Source: Pseudomonas sp. R4-35-07 (GTDB taxonomy: Bacteria > Pseudomonadota > Gammaproteobacteria > Pseudomonadales > Pseudomonadaceae). Taken from it: a stretch of DNA of 64,000 nucleotides. Shown piece after piece: positions 52,991 to 62,976 of this stretch. The notes under the pieces were generated by a model. The model searched no databases, was not told the DNA's origin, and was given only the letters and a program-made list of their open reading frames with translations. The DNA is taken from NCBI RefSeq assembly GCF_003852235.1, contig NZ_CP027732.1, positions 4,030,001-4,094,000 of the forward strand. Direction: 5' to 3'. Position 1 is the first letter of the stretch, and each line of letters begins with the position of its first letter. The translations under genes were made by a program, and so were the position numbers.

Positions 52991-55183
52991 ATGATGCGCC
53001 GCCTGTTGTCCTGCCTGTTCCTCTGCCTGCTCCCCCTTCTCGCCGACGCCGTTGAAAGCCCACGCCCGAAAATCGGCCTGGTGCTGTCGGGCGGCGCCGC
53101 CCGTGGCCTGGCCCATATCGGTGTGCTCAAGGCTTTGGAAGAACAGGGCATCCAGGTTGATGCGATTGCCGGCACCAGCATGGGCGCGGTGATTGGCGGG
53201 CTGTATGCCTCGGGCTACAAGATCGACGAGCTGGAAAAGCTCGCCCTGAATATCGACTGGCAGCAGGCATTGTCCGACGCACCGCCCAGGGAAGACGTGC
53301 CATTCAGGCGCAAGCAGGATGACCGCGATTTCCTGGTCAAACAGAAACTCAGCTTTCGCGACGACGGCAGCCTCGGCCTGCCGCTGGGCGTGATCCAGGG
53401 CCAGAACCTGGCATTGCTGCTGGAAAGCATGTTCGCCCACAGCAGCAACACGCGTAATTTCGACAAGCTGCCAATTCCGTTCCGGGCCGTGGCCACCGAC
53501 ATCACCACCGGCGAAAAAGTGGTGTTCAGCAAGGGCCACCTGCCCCAGGTGATACGCGCCAGCATGTCGATCCCGGCCGTGTTCGCCCCGGTAGAGCTGG
53601 ACGGGCGCCTGCTGGTGGACGGCGGCATGACCGACAATATTCCCCTGGATGTGGCGCGGGAAATGGGCGTCGACATCGCCATCGTGGTGGACATCGGCAC
53701 ACCGCTGCGCTCACGCAAGCAATTGGCAACCGTGGTCGATGTGCTCAACCAGTCCATCACCTTGATGACGCGGCGCAATTCCGAGGAACAACTCAAGGCC
53801 TTGCACCCCAGGGACGTGTTGATCCAACCGTCCCTGGCAGCCTACGGCGTGACGGATTTCGGCCGCGCCAAGGACATGATCGATGCCGGCTACCGCGCCA
53901 CGCGTGCCCTCGACCTGCGCCTGGCGCACCTGCGCCCCGCCGAACCGGTAGACCCGCAACTGACCGCCGCGCGCACGCCCGGCGAACGCACCCCGATCAT
54001 TACCGCGATCAAGGTGGAAAACGACTCCAAAGTCAGCGACGACGTGATCCGCTATTACATCCGCCAGGAGCTGGGCGAACCGCTCAACCTCGGCCGCCTG
54101 CAATCGGACATGGGCACGCTGTACGGCTTGGACTACTTCGAGCAGGTGCAATACCGCGTGGTGAAAAAAGCCAAGGACAATACCCTGGTCATCAGCGCAC
54201 GCGGCAAGCGCAGCGGCACCGACTACCTGCGCCTGGGGTTGAACCTGTCGGATGACATGCGCGGCGACAGCGCCTTCAACCTTGGCGCCAGCTATCGGAT
54301 GAACGGCATCAACCGCCTCGGCGCCGAATGGCTGACGCGGGTGCAGATCGGTGATCGCCAGGAGCTGTACAGCGAGTTCTACCAACCGATGGACACGGGC
54401 TCACGCTACTTCGTCGCGCCCTATATCCGTGCCCAGGCGCAGAATGTCGAGCTGATCATGGACAACGACCCCATCTCGGAATATCGGCTGGAGCGCTACG
54501 GTTTCGGCTTGAACGTCGGGCGGCAGATCGGCAACAGCGGCGAGATTCGCTTTGGCGTGGGCGAAGCCTGGGGCAAGGCGGACGTGCGTATCGGCGACCG
54601 CGACCTGCCGAGCGTGAGTTTCAGTGAGGGCTTCTATGAGCTGAAATACTCGTTCGACTCTTTCGATAACGTGTACTTCCCGCACACCGGCGAAGACATC
54701 GCCCTGGCTTACCGTGAGTTCGAGCCGGGGCTGGGTTCCGACCAGCGCTACCGCCAATGGGAGTTCAAGCTGGACAAAGCCATGAGCCACGGCCCCGACA
54801 CGCTGATCCTGGGCGGACGCTACGGACGCACCCTGGACAAATCCGACGTGGTGGTCTCCAGCTTCCTGCTGGGTGGCGCACGGCAATTGTCAGGCTTTCG
54901 CGAGGACGCGATCTCGGGCCAGAACGTCAGCCTGATGCGCGCGGTGTACTACCGCCGGCTGACACCGCGCTCGTACCTGCCGTTGGATTTCCCGTTGTAC
55001 CTGGGAGCTTCGGTGGAACGGGGCCGGGCGTGGAACAACGATAACCAGTTCGACAGCGGGTATATCAACGCGGCGAGCGTTTTCCTGGGCTTTGATACAC
55101 CGCTGGGGCCGTTGAATTTCAGTTATGGATTCAATGATGACAACCAGAAAGCGGTGTATCTGAACCTGGGCCAGACTTTCTGA
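52991..55183 (+). CDS. Patatin-like phospholipase autotransporter of PlpD type (type Vd secretion)
   Basis: Single polypeptide with a secreted lipase and its own outer-membrane pore. Signal peptide (residues 1-20), patatin domain with oxyanion GGAARG, nucleophile S63 (GTSMG) and D210 (VDGGMTDN), one POTRA-like domain about 315-390 (ITAIKVENDSKVSDDVIRYY), and a 16-stranded BamA/Omp85-type barrel ending in phenylalanine (GQTF). 730 residues, as in P. aeruginosa PlpD. Confidence 0.92.
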   Translation: MMRRLLSCLFLCLLPLLADAVESPRPKIGLVLSGGAARGLAHIGVLKALEEQGIQVDAIAGTSMGAVIGGLYASGYKIDELEKLALNIDWQQALSDAPPREDVPFRRKQDDRDFLVKQKLSFRDDGSLGLPLGVIQGQNLALLLESMFAHSSNTRNFDKLPIPFRAVATDITTGEKVVFSKGHLPQVIRASMSIPAVFAPVELDGRLLVDGGMTDNIPLDVAREMGVDIAIVVDIGTPLRSRKQLATVVDVLNQSITLMTRRNSEEQLKALHPRDVLIQPSLAAYGVTDFGRAKDMIDAGYRATRALDLRLAHLRPAEPVDPQLTAARTPGERTPIITAIKVENDSKVSDDVIRYYIRQELGEPLNLGRLQSDMGTLYGLDYFEQVQYRVVKKAKDNTLVISARGKRSGTDYLRLGLNLSDDMRGDSAFNLGASYRMNGINRLGAEWLTRVQIGDRQELYSEFYQPMDTGSRYFVAPYIRAQAQNVELIMDNDPISEYRLERYGFGLNVGRQIGNSGEIRFGVGEAWGKADVRIGDRDLPSVSFSEGFYELKYSFDSFDNVYFPHTGEDIALAYREFEPGLGSDQRYRQWEFKLDKAMSHGPDTLILGGRYGRTLDKSDVVVSSFLLGGARQLSGFREDAISGQNVSLMRAVYYRRLTPRSYLPLDFPLYLGASVERGRAWNNDNQFDSGYINAASVFLGFDTPLGPLNFSYGFNDDNQKAVYLNLGQTF

Positions 55184-55200
55184 CACAACGCAGAATAAAT

Positions 55201-55287
55201 GTGGGAGGGGGCTTGCTCCCGATAGCAGAGTATCTGTCAGCAATTCTGTAGCTGACCCACCGCTATCGGGAGCAAGCCCCCTCCCAC
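55201..55287. repeat. REPIN-like element, 87 nt (copy 5)
   Basis: GTGGGAGGGGGCTTGCTCCC arms; between the convergent patatin and MarR genes. Confidence 0.9.
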
Positions 55288-55313
55288 ATTTTTGATCTTC
55301 ACTGAACCTGGAA

Positions 55314-55748
55314 TCAGGACTTTTCCAGATTCGCCAGGATGTGCCCGTGCACGCGCATGCATACGCGCAAATCCTCTTCGTCCACCCCAACAAACAGTTC
55401 ATGGCGCAACGCCGTGGCGATGGTCTCGATCTGGTCGATGAGGGGCCGAGCGGTGTCACACAACAGAATACGTTTGGCGCGGCGGTCTTCCACTACCGCC
55501 TGGCGTTGAACCAGGCCTTGGCCTTCCAGGCTGTCGAGCAGACGCGCCAGGGTCGGTCCTTCTACCCCGACACTTTGTGCCAGTTCACGCTGAGTCGGTG
55601 CTTCGGTAAAACGGGCCAGGTGCAGCAGCACCAGCCATCGCGCCTGGGACAAGCCCAGCCCCGCGAGACGGCGGTCCAGCTCGGCGCGCCAACCTCGGGA
55701 CATTTGCGCCAACTGCATGCCAAATCGGTGTTGATCGGTTAACGGCAT
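55314..55748 (-). CDS. MarR/SlyA-family transcriptional regulator
   Basis: 144-residue winged-helix protein: LSQARWLVLLHLARF, TQRELAQSVGVEGPTLARLLDSLEGQGLV (recognition helix) and the wing RRAKRILLCD. Resembles SlyA. Transcribed away from recQ and 122 bases downstream of it; target unknown. Confidence 0.85.
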   Translation of the reverse strand: MPLTDQHRFGMQLAQMSRGWRAELDRRLAGLGLSQARWLVLLHLARFTEAPTQRELAQSVGVEGPTLARLLDSLEGQGLVQRQAVVEDRRAKRILLCDTARPLIDQIETIATALRHELFVGVDEEDLRVCMRVHGHILANLEKS

Positions 55749-55869
55749 AAAAAACTCATGTTTTAGACTGAAAACAAAGTGTGGCTAATTATTAGTCAGC
55801 TAAGCATGAGCCATGCCAGTAGGCAAGGCCCCGTATGTACTGATTCGTTACATTGTCGTAATTGGCACA

Positions 55870-57996
55870 CTAAATTTCGAATTCAGACTGCAAGGCAGCG
55901 CGTACGCAGTACAAAACGCCCTCGGGAACACGCCCGGTAAACAACGGCGTGATTTCCGCGACAGGTGGCAATTCGCCTTCCCCGTCGAGAAATGCATCCT
56001 GGATTTCACCAAGCAAATCTTCAGGCAAATCAAGAGCCTGCTCCAACGACAATTGCTGCTTGCCGATGGCTTCGGCCAGCAACGTGTACACGTTCTTTTC
56101 CGAGCATTGCAGCTGGCCGGCGATCTGGATCGGGGTCATGCCGGCGCGAGCCAGGCTGATCAGCTCGTGGCGAATATCGGCGATTTCCTTCGGTGCTTCG
56201 ACCTGGCCGCCGAGTACTTCGAGGAATGCCTGGCCATAACGCTCCAGCTTGCGCGCGCCCACACCGCTGACCCTGGCCATCTCCGCCATGGTGGTGGGCT
56301 GCTCGCGAAGCATCTCCAGCAATGTAGAGTCAGGGAAGATGACATACGGCGGCACGCTGTGTTCCTGCGCCAGTTTGCGCCGCAGGGTACGCAAGGCTTC
56401 CCACTGTTCGCGCTCTTCGCCACGCACCAGCTGGCTGGCCTGGCTGGTGCTGCTCTTGGCGGTGGTCTGCGGCTTGAGGTCGCGGCGCAGCTCCAGGCTG
56501 ACTTCGCCCTTGAGCAAAGGCCGGCAACTGTCGTTCAAGCGCAGGCCGCCGTAGCCTTCGATATCGATGTCGACCAGCCCGCGCGCGACCATCTGGCGGA
56601 ACAGCGAGCGCCATTCGCCTTCGGCGCGGGCCTTGCCGACGCCATAGACCGAGAGTTTCTCGTGGCCAAAGCTGCGGATTTTTTCGTTGTCCTTGCCCAG
56701 CAACACATCCACCAGATGGCCCACGCCATAGCGCTGGCCGGTGCGGTAGATCGTCGACAATGCCTGGCGCGCCGGCTCGGTGGCGTCCCAGGTCTGCACA
56801 CCGTCGATGCAGTTGTCGCAGTGGCCGCACGGTTGCGGCATGTCTTCGTCGAAATACGCCAGAAGCGTCTGGCGGCGGCAGCGGGTCTCTTCGCACAGCG
56901 AGAGCATGGCGTCGAGTTTGTGCTGCTCCAGGCGCTTGTGGCGCTCATCGCCTTCGGAGTTCTGCAGCATCTGCTTGAGCATCACCACATCTTGCAGGCC
57001 GTAGACCATCCAGGCATCCGCCGGCAGGCCGTCACGGCCGGCGCGGCCGGTTTCCTGGTAATAAGCCTCGAGGGACTTGGGCAGGTCCATGTGCGCCACG
57101 AAACGCACGTTGGATTTGTCGATCCCCATGCCGAAGGCGATGGTCGCCACCATGATCAGGCCTTCCTCGTTGAGAAAGCGCTTCTGGTGTGCCGAGCGCG
57201 TTTCATTGGGCAGGCCGGCGTGATAAGGCAGCGCCGGGTAGCCTTGTTCACAGAGGAACGCGGCGACTTCATCGACCTTCTTGCGTGACAGGCAATAGAC
57301 GATACCCGCATCGCTGCGCCGCTCCGAGAGGAAGGCCAGCAACTGCTTGCGCGGCTGCTCCTTGGGCACGATGCGGTAGAAAATATTCGGCCGGTCGAAG
57401 CTCGACAGGAAGCGCTCGGCGTTCTGCAAATGCAGGCGCTCGACGATCTCTTCGCGGGTACGCTTGTCGGCGGTGGCGGTCAGGGCGATACGCGGCACAT
57501 CAGGGAACAGCTCCGCCAGTTGGCCCAGCTGCAGGTACTCGCGGCGAAAATCGTGGCCCCACTGCGACACGCAGTGAGCTTCGTCGATGGCGAACAGGGC
57601 AATTTCCAGGCTCTGCAAGAACGCCAGCATGCGCGGCTGCACCAGCCGCTCCGGTGCCAGGTAAAGCATCTTCACTTCGCCGCGCTTGATCCGCGCCGCC
57701 AGGTCGCGCTGCTGCTCGGCACTCAGGGTGGAGTTCAAGGCAGCGGCGGCGACGCCGAGTTCTTCCAGGGTGGCGACCTGATCGTCCATCAATGCGATCA
57801 GCGGCGACACCACCACAGCCAGGCCATTGCGCAACAGCGCCGGCACCTGGAAGCACAACGATTTGCCGCCACCGGTCGGCATCAGGACCAGGGCATCGCC
57901 GCCATTGGCCACGCGCTCAATGATCGCACCCTGGCGGCCACGAAAACTGTCGTAGCCGAAGATGTCCTTGAGGACGCGTTGAGCCTGCTCGAGCAT
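55870..57996 (-). CDS. recQ: ATP-dependent DNA helicase RecQ
   Basis: 3'-5' helicase of the RecF repair path. Walker [13 protein letters not shown] box [14 protein letters not shown], helicase motif [12 protein letters not shown], zinc-binding cysteines ([15 protein letters not shown]), RQC winged helix and C-terminal HRDC domain ([13 protein letters not shown]). The ATG at 57996 (MLEQAQRVL) gives the usual 708 residues; an upstream in-frame extension of 21 codons is not favoured. Confidence 0.97.
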   Translation of the reverse strand: MLEQAQRVLKDIFGYDSFRGRQGAIIERVANGGDALVLMPTGGGKSLCFQVPALLRNGLAVVVSPLIALMDDQVATLEELGVAAAALNSTLSAEQQRDLAARIKRGEVKMLYLAPERLVQPRMLAFLQSLEIALFAIDEAHCVSQWGHDFRREYLQLGQLAELFPDVPRIALTATADKRTREEIVERLHLQNAERFLSSFDRPNIFYRIVPKEQPRKQLLAFLSERRSDAGIVYCLSRKKVDEVAAFLCEQGYPALPYHAGLPNETRSAHQKRFLNEEGLIMVATIAFGMGIDKSNVRFVAHMDLPKSLEAYYQETGRAGRDGLPADAWMVYGLQDVVMLKQMLQNSEGDERHKRLEQHKLDAMLSLCEETRCRRQTLLAYFDEDMPQPCGHCDNCIDGVQTWDATEPARQALSTIYRTGQRYGVGHLVDVLLGKDNEKIRSFGHEKLSVYGVGKARAEGEWRSLFRQMVARGLVDIDIEGYGGLRLNDSCRPLLKGEVSLELRRDLKPQTTAKSSTSQASQLVRGEEREQWEALRTLRRKLAQEHSVPPYVIFPDSTLLEMLREQPTTMAEMARVSGVGARKLERYGQAFLEVLGGQVEAPKEIADIRHELISLARAGMTPIQIAGQLQCSEKNVYTLLAEAIGKQQLSLEQALDLPEDLLGEIQDAFLDGEGELPPVAEITPLFTGRVPEGVLYCVRAALQSEFEI

Positions 57997-58273
57997 GTAA
58001 AACTCCAAAATGGTGCGCAAATCCCTCTGTACAGGCTGGCCGAAAAAACCCGCTTTCATGGAAAATAATCCGTAAGCGAAGTTTTCCCGGAGTGCTGCGT
58101 AGCCTGCAGGGGCATCACAAAACGCGGCAGTATACCCGAGCGTTCACCGGCAAAGGGCGCGACTGACGAATAGACCGCCTCTGTCTAAAACCGCGCAAAA
58201 ATGCCGTGCGGCTGGCCTGGGCGCTCAAGAAAGCCTAGAATTCAGCATCGTTTATTCCCAAGGTAGCCCTTCA

Positions 58274-58861
58274 ATGTCCTTCGCTGAGCAACTAACCCGC
58301 CTGCAAGCCTTCCTCGACGCCGATGAGCTGCATGACGAGGCGCTGGACTACGTGGCCGCCCACGGCTACCTGACCGCCCTGTCGATCTGCTCCGAAGACG
58401 TGCCCGAGCGTGAATGGATCGACGCGCTGTTCGCCGAAGAGCCTCACTACGCCGACGACGCCCAGCGCGAAGAAATCGAAGCCACCCTGCTGGCCCTCAA
58501 GGCCCACATCGGTCGCCAACTGGCCTCCGATGAAGAATTCGAGCTGCCTTGCGAGCTGGACCTGGGTGAAGACCCGGACGACTCCGACCTTCGCGGCTGG
58601 TGCATCGGTTTCATGGAAGGCGTATTCCTGCGCGAAGCCGCCTGGTTCGAAACCGCCGAGGAAGAAGTCAGCGAAATGCTGCTGCCGATCATGGTCGGTT
58701 CGGGCCTGTTCGACGACCAGCCGGAGTTTTCCGATATCGCCGCCGACGCCAACCTGATGGACGATATGATCGTGCAGATCCCCGAAGCCCTCACCGCGCT
58801 GTACCTGCTGTGCAACGCGCCTGACGAAAAACCGGCGATCCTCAAGCCACGTCACCACTGA
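58274..58861 (+). CDS. YecA/YgfB family protein (UPF0149)
   Basis: Acidic 195-residue protein of the YgfB/YecA family (LDADELHDEALDYVAAHGYLTAL, FMEGVFLREAAWF). It lacks the C-terminal SEC-C zinc motif of YecA. The 277-base gap to divergent recQ holds no clear gene. Function unknown. Confidence 0.85.
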   Translation: MSFAEQLTRLQAFLDADELHDEALDYVAAHGYLTALSICSEDVPEREWIDALFAEEPHYADDAQREEIEATLLALKAHIGRQLASDEEFELPCELDLGEDPDDSDLRGWCIGFMEGVFLREAAWFETAEEEVSEMLLPIMVGSGLFDDQPEFSDIAADANLMDDMIVQIPEALTALYLLCNAPDEKPAILKPRHH

Positions 58862-58881
58862 GTCGCTTGCCCGTGGACCCC

Positions 58882-59265
58882 ATGGGCAAGCGTTCGCCGC
58901 TCCTGCGTTACGCATTGCTGGCCATCGGCTTGCTGAGCGTAGCGCTTGGGGTGATCGGCATTTTCCTGCCGGTATTGCCGACTACCCCCTTTCTACTGCT
59001 GGCTGCCGCCTGCTTTGCTCGAAGCTCCCCGCGTTTCTACCATTGGCTGGTGGACCACCCGCGCCTGGGCCCCTGGATTCGTGATTACCTCGACGGTAAC
59101 GGTATCCCGCTCAAGGGCAAGGTCTACGCCATCGGCTTGATGTGGCTGAGCATCGCCATTTCCTGCTACCTGGTGCCATTGCCGTGGGCACGCGGCTTCA
59201 TGCTGACCAGCGCGGTGCTGGTGACGATTTACATCCTGCGCCAGAAAACCCTGCCCCCTCGCTGA
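58882..59265 (+). CDS. DUF454 (YbaN) family inner-membrane protein
   Basis: 127-residue protein with hydrophobic segments ALLAIGLLSVALGVIGIFLPVLP and LMWLSIAISCYLV; conserved PTTPFLLLAAACFARSSPRFYHWL is the DUF454 signature. ATG at 58882 is preferred; in-frame GTG and TTG codons lie just upstream. Function unknown. Confidence 0.83.
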   Translation: MGKRSPLLRYALLAIGLLSVALGVIGIFLPVLPTTPFLLLAAACFARSSPRFYHWLVDHPRLGPWIRDYLDGNGIPLKGKVYAIGLMWLSIAISCYLVPLPWARGFMLTSAVLVTIYILRQKTLPPR

Positions 59266-59382
59266 ACACACCTGCGACATTCGCCCTCACACGACCTTGG
59301 TCGACACTGACTAACCCCGGGCATCATGCGAGACTGTCCAACCGGGCCCGGAATGCCCGGTGTTTCTATGCTCGGAGTTACC

Positions 59383-62300
59383 ATGACGCTGTCCAGCGGG
59401 CTGATCGCCGCCGTTGCCCTGGCCTATATGGCCATCATGTTTGCCATCGCCTTTTACGGTGACCGTCGCCATGCGCCGCTGCCGCCGCGCGTGCGTGCGT
59501 GGGTCTATAGCCTGTCGCTCGCCGTGTATTGCACCAGCTGGACCTTCTTCGGCGCCGTAGGCCAGGCTGCCGAACAGCTCTGGGCGTTCTTGCCGATCTA
59601 CCTGGGACCGGTGCTGTTGCTGGTGCTGGCGCCCTGGGTGCTGCAGAAGATGATTCTGATCAGCAAGCAGGAAAACATCACCTCCATCGCCGACTTTATC
59701 GCCGCGCGCTACGGCAAATCCCAATCCCTGGCGGTCGTGGTCGCGTTGATCTGCCTGGTTGGCGTATTGCCCTATATCGCCCTGCAGCTCAAGGGCATCG
59801 TGCTCGGCGTGAACCTGTTGATCGGCTCCGGGCCCGACACCACGGGCACCCGGGCCCAGGACACCGCGCTGATTGTGTCGCTGGTGCTGGCGCTGTTCAC
59901 CATCGTGTTTGGTACGCGCAACCTCGACGCCACCGAACACCACCGGGGCATGGTGCTGGCGATTGCCTTTGAATCCTTGGTCAAGCTGTTCGCGTTTCTG
60001 GCGGTCGGTGCGTTTGTGACCTACGGGCTGTACGACGGTTTCGGCGATCTGTTCAGCCAGGCGATGCTTGCACCGCGCCTGGAGGAATATTGGAAAGAGA
60101 CCATCAATTGGCCGTCGATGGTGGTGCAGACCGGCGTCGCGATGATGGCGATCATCTGCCTGCCCCGGCAATTTCATGTGACGGTAGTGGAGAATATCGA
60201 CCCGCAGGATTTGCGCCTGGCCAAATGGGTGTTCCCGGCGTATTTGATCCTCGCCGCGCTGTTCGTGGTGCCCATCGCCCTGGGCGGCAAGATGCTGTTG
60301 CCCGGTTCGGTGCTGCCGGACTCCTACGTGATCAGCCTGCCGATGGCCGAAGCCCACCCGGCCCTCGCGGTACTCGCGTTCATCGGCGGTGCCTCGGCGG
60401 CCACCGGCATGGTGATCGTGGCTAGCATCGCCTTGTCGACCATGGTCTCCAACGACATGCTGCTGCCCTGGCTGCTGCGCCGCTCCAGCGCCGAACGGCC
60501 CTTTGAAGTGTTCCGCCATTGGATGCTGTCGGTGCGCCGGGTCAGCATCGTGATCATCCTGTTGCTGGCCTATGTGAGTTACCGGCTGCTGGGCTCCACC
60601 GCAAGCCTGGCGACCATCGGCCAGATCGCCTTTGCCGCCGTGACCCAGCTGGCACCGGCGATGCTCGGCGCGCTCTACTGGAAGCAGGCCAACCGGCGCG
60701 GGGTTTTTGCGGGCTTGGCGGCGGGTACCTTCCTGTGGTTCTACACCCTGGTCCTACCGGTTACCGCGAAAAGCCTGGGCTGGTCGCTGAGCCTTTTCCC
60801 CGGCCTGACCTGGATGCACTCGCACCCGTTCGGGTTTTCCGTGACCTCACTGACCTTGGGCACCGTATTCTCGCTTGCCGGTAATTTCACGCTGTTCGTG
60901 TGGGTGTCGATGCTGTCGCGCACGCGGGTGTCCGAGCATTGGCAGGCCGGCCGCTTCATCGGCCAGGAAACCAGCCAGCGCACCAGCACCCGTTCCATGT
61001 TGTCGGTACAGATCAGCGACCTGCTCAGCTTGTCCGCACGCTTTGTCGGCGAAGAACGGGCGCAGCAGAGCTTCATCCGTTTCGCCTATCGCCAGGGCAA
61101 AGGCTTCAACCCCAACCAGAATGCCGACAACGACTGGATCGCCCACACCGAGCGTTTGCTGGCGGGCGTGCTCGGTGCGTCCTCGACGCGAGCAGTGGTG
61201 AAAGCGGCGATTGAAGGGCGGGAAATGCAGCTGGAGGACGTAGTCCGCATCGCCGACGAAGCGTCCGAGGTGCTGCAGTTCAACCGCGCCCTGCTGCAAG
61301 GCGCGATCGAGAACATCACCCAGGGCATCAGCGTGGTCGACCAGTCGCTCAAGCTGGTGGCCTGGAACCGACGCTACCTGGAGCTGTTCAACTACCCCGA
61401 CGGTTTGATCAGTGTCGGCCGGCCGATTGCCGACATTATTCGCTACAACGCCGAGCGCGGCCTGTGTGGCCCCGGTGAAGCCCAAGTGCATGTGGCGCGA
61501 CGCCTGCACTGGATGCGCCAGGGCCGTGCGCATACCTCCGAGCGCCTGTTCCCCAACGGGCGCGTGATCGAGCTGATCGGCAATCCGATGCCCGGTGGCG
61601 GTTTCGTCATGAGTTTCACCGACATCACCGCGTTCCGCGAAGCCGCACAAGCGCTGACCGAGGCCAATGAAGGCCTGGAACAACGGGTGACCGAGCGCAC
61701 CCATGAACTGTCGCAACTCAACGTCGCGCTGACCGAGGCCAAGGGCGTGGCCGAGTCCGCCAGCCAGTCGAAGACCCGTTTTCTGGCGGCCGTCAGCCAT
61801 GACCTGATGCAACCGCTGAACGCCGCGCGGCTGTTCTCCGCCGCCCTTTCCCACCAGCATGAAGGCCTCTCGAGCGAGGCCCGGCAACTGGTGCAGCACC
61901 TGGACAGTTCACTGCGCTCGGCCGAGGACTTGATCAGCGACTTGCTGGATATCTCGCGCCTGGAAAACGGCAAGATCAATCCCCAACGCCAGCCGTTTGT
62001 CCTCAACGAGTTATTCGACACCCTGGGCGCCGAATTCAAGGCACTCGCCCATGAACAGGGCTTGCGCTTCCGTTTGCGCGGCAGTCGCCTGCGGGTGGAC
62101 AGCGACATCAAATTGTTACGACGAATCCTGCAGAATTTCCTGACCAACGCCTTCCGCTATGCCGATGGCCCGGTGCTGCTGGGCGTGCGTCGGCGCCAGG
62201 GCCATTTGTGCCTGGAGGTCTGGGACCGTGGCCCTGGCATCCCGCCGGATAAACAGAAAGTGATTTTCGAAGAGTTCAAGCGCCTCGACAGCCACCAGAC

Positions 62301-62853
62301 CCGCGCCGAAAAAGGCCTGGGCCTGGGCTTGGCGATCGCCGACGGCCTGTGCCGCGTGCTGGGCCACCGCCTGAACGTACGCTCATGGCCGGGCAAAGGC
62401 AGCGTGTTCAGCGTGCGTGTGCCGCTGGCGCGCAGCCAGGTCAGCCCGCAGCCGAAGGCCACCGTAGAAAACGGTGTGCCCTTGAGCGGCGCACGGGTGC
62501 TGTGTGTGGACAACGAGGAAAGTATCCTGATCGGCATGCGCAGCCTGCTTACGCGCTGGGGCTGCGAAGTCTGGACCGCTACCGGCCAGGCCGAGTGCGC
62601 GGCCCTGTTGGCCGACGGCATGCGCCCGCAACTGGCGCTGGTGGATTATCACCTGGACCACGGCGAAACCGGCACCGAACTGATGAGTTGGCTGCGGGCG
62701 CAATTGGCCGAGCCGATTCCCGGCGTGGTGATCAGTGCAGACGGGCGCCCGGAAATGGTGGCGCAGGTGCATGGAGCGGGGCTGGATTACCTGGCCAAGC
62801 CAGTGAAGCCGGCGGCATTGCGGGCGCTGCTAAGTAGGCACCTGCCTCTGTAG
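59383..62853 (+). CDS. Hybrid histidine kinase with SLC5 transporter-like N-terminus
   Basis: 1156-residue membrane sensor. Residues about 1-500 form some 13 membrane helices of the sodium:solute symporter (SLC5) type, as in CbrA. A PAS domain follows (from about residue 640, VVDQSLKLVAWNRRYLELFNY), then coiled coil, dimerisation domain with H806 (AVSHDLMQP), ATPase domain (NFLTNAFRYADGP, DRGPGIPPD, GLGLGLAI) and a C-terminal receiver with D1088 (LVDYHLDHGETG). No HPt domain is present, so a separate HPt partner is needed. Resembles P. aeruginosa PA3271-type kinases. Ligand unknown. Confidence 0.88.
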   Translation: MTLSSGLIAAVALAYMAIMFAIAFYGDRRHAPLPPRVRAWVYSLSLAVYCTSWTFFGAVGQAAEQLWAFLPIYLGPVLLLVLAPWVLQKMILISKQENITSIADFIAARYGKSQSLAVVVALICLVGVLPYIALQLKGIVLGVNLLIGSGPDTTGTRAQDTALIVSLVLALFTIVFGTRNLDATEHHRGMVLAIAFESLVKLFAFLAVGAFVTYGLYDGFGDLFSQAMLAPRLEEYWKETINWPSMVVQTGVAMMAIICLPRQFHVTVVENIDPQDLRLAKWVFPAYLILAALFVVPIALGGKMLLPGSVLPDSYVISLPMAEAHPALAVLAFIGGASAATGMVIVASIALSTMVSNDMLLPWLLRRSSAERPFEVFRHWMLSVRRVSIVIILLLAYVSYRLLGSTASLATIGQIAFAAVTQLAPAMLGALYWKQANRRGVFAGLAAGTFLWFYTLVLPVTAKSLGWSLSLFPGLTWMHSHPFGFSVTSLTLGTVFSLAGNFTLFVWVSMLSRTRVSEHWQAGRFIGQETSQRTSTRSMLSVQISDLLSLSARFVGEERAQQSFIRFAYRQGKGFNPNQNADNDWIAHTERLLAGVLGASSTRAVVKAAIEGREMQLEDVVRIADEASEVLQFNRALLQGAIENITQGISVVDQSLKLVAWNRRYLELFNYPDGLISVGRPIADIIRYNAERGLCGPGEAQVHVARRLHWMRQGRAHTSERLFPNGRVIELIGNPMPGGGFVMSFTDITAFREAAQALTEANEGLEQRVTERTHELSQLNVALTEAKGVAESASQSKTRFLAAVSHDLMQPLNAARLFSAALSHQHEGLSSEARQLVQHLDSSLRSAEDLISDLLDISRLENGKINPQRQPFVLNELFDTLGAEFKALAHEQGLRFRLRGSRLRVDSDIKLLRRILQNFLTNAFRYADGPVLLGVRRRQGHLCLEVWDRGPGIPPDKQKVIFEEFKRLDSHQTRAEKGLGLGLAIADGLCRVLGHRLNVRSWPGKGSVFSVRVPLARSQVSPQPKATVENGVPLSGARVLCVDNEESILIGMRSLLTRWGCEVWTATGQAECAALLADGMRPQLALVDYHLDHGETGTELMSWLRAQLAEPIPGVVISADGRPEMVAQVHGAGLDYLAKPVKPAALRALLSRHLPL

Positions 62854-62876
62854 GCGGGATGTACTCGGTAAAAAAT

Positions 62877-62963
62877 GTGGGAGGGGGCTTGCTCCCGATA
62901 GCTGTGCATCAGCAATGGATTTGTTGACTGACACACTGCAATCGGGGGCAAGCCCCCTCCCAC
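62877..62963. repeat. REPIN-like element, 87 nt (copy 6)
   Basis: GTGGGAGGGGGCTTGCTCCC arms; lies between the convergent kinase and rmuC genes, 23 bases after the kinase stop. Confidence 0.9.
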
Positions 62964-62976
62964 ATTTTGATCATGT

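Noticed and set aside
57997..58273. Possible small gene or RNA in the recQ to yecA-like gap.
   Set aside because: No Shine-Dalgarno-linked frame, hairpin with T-run, or tRNA-like fold was seen; no promoter could be assigned with confidence.
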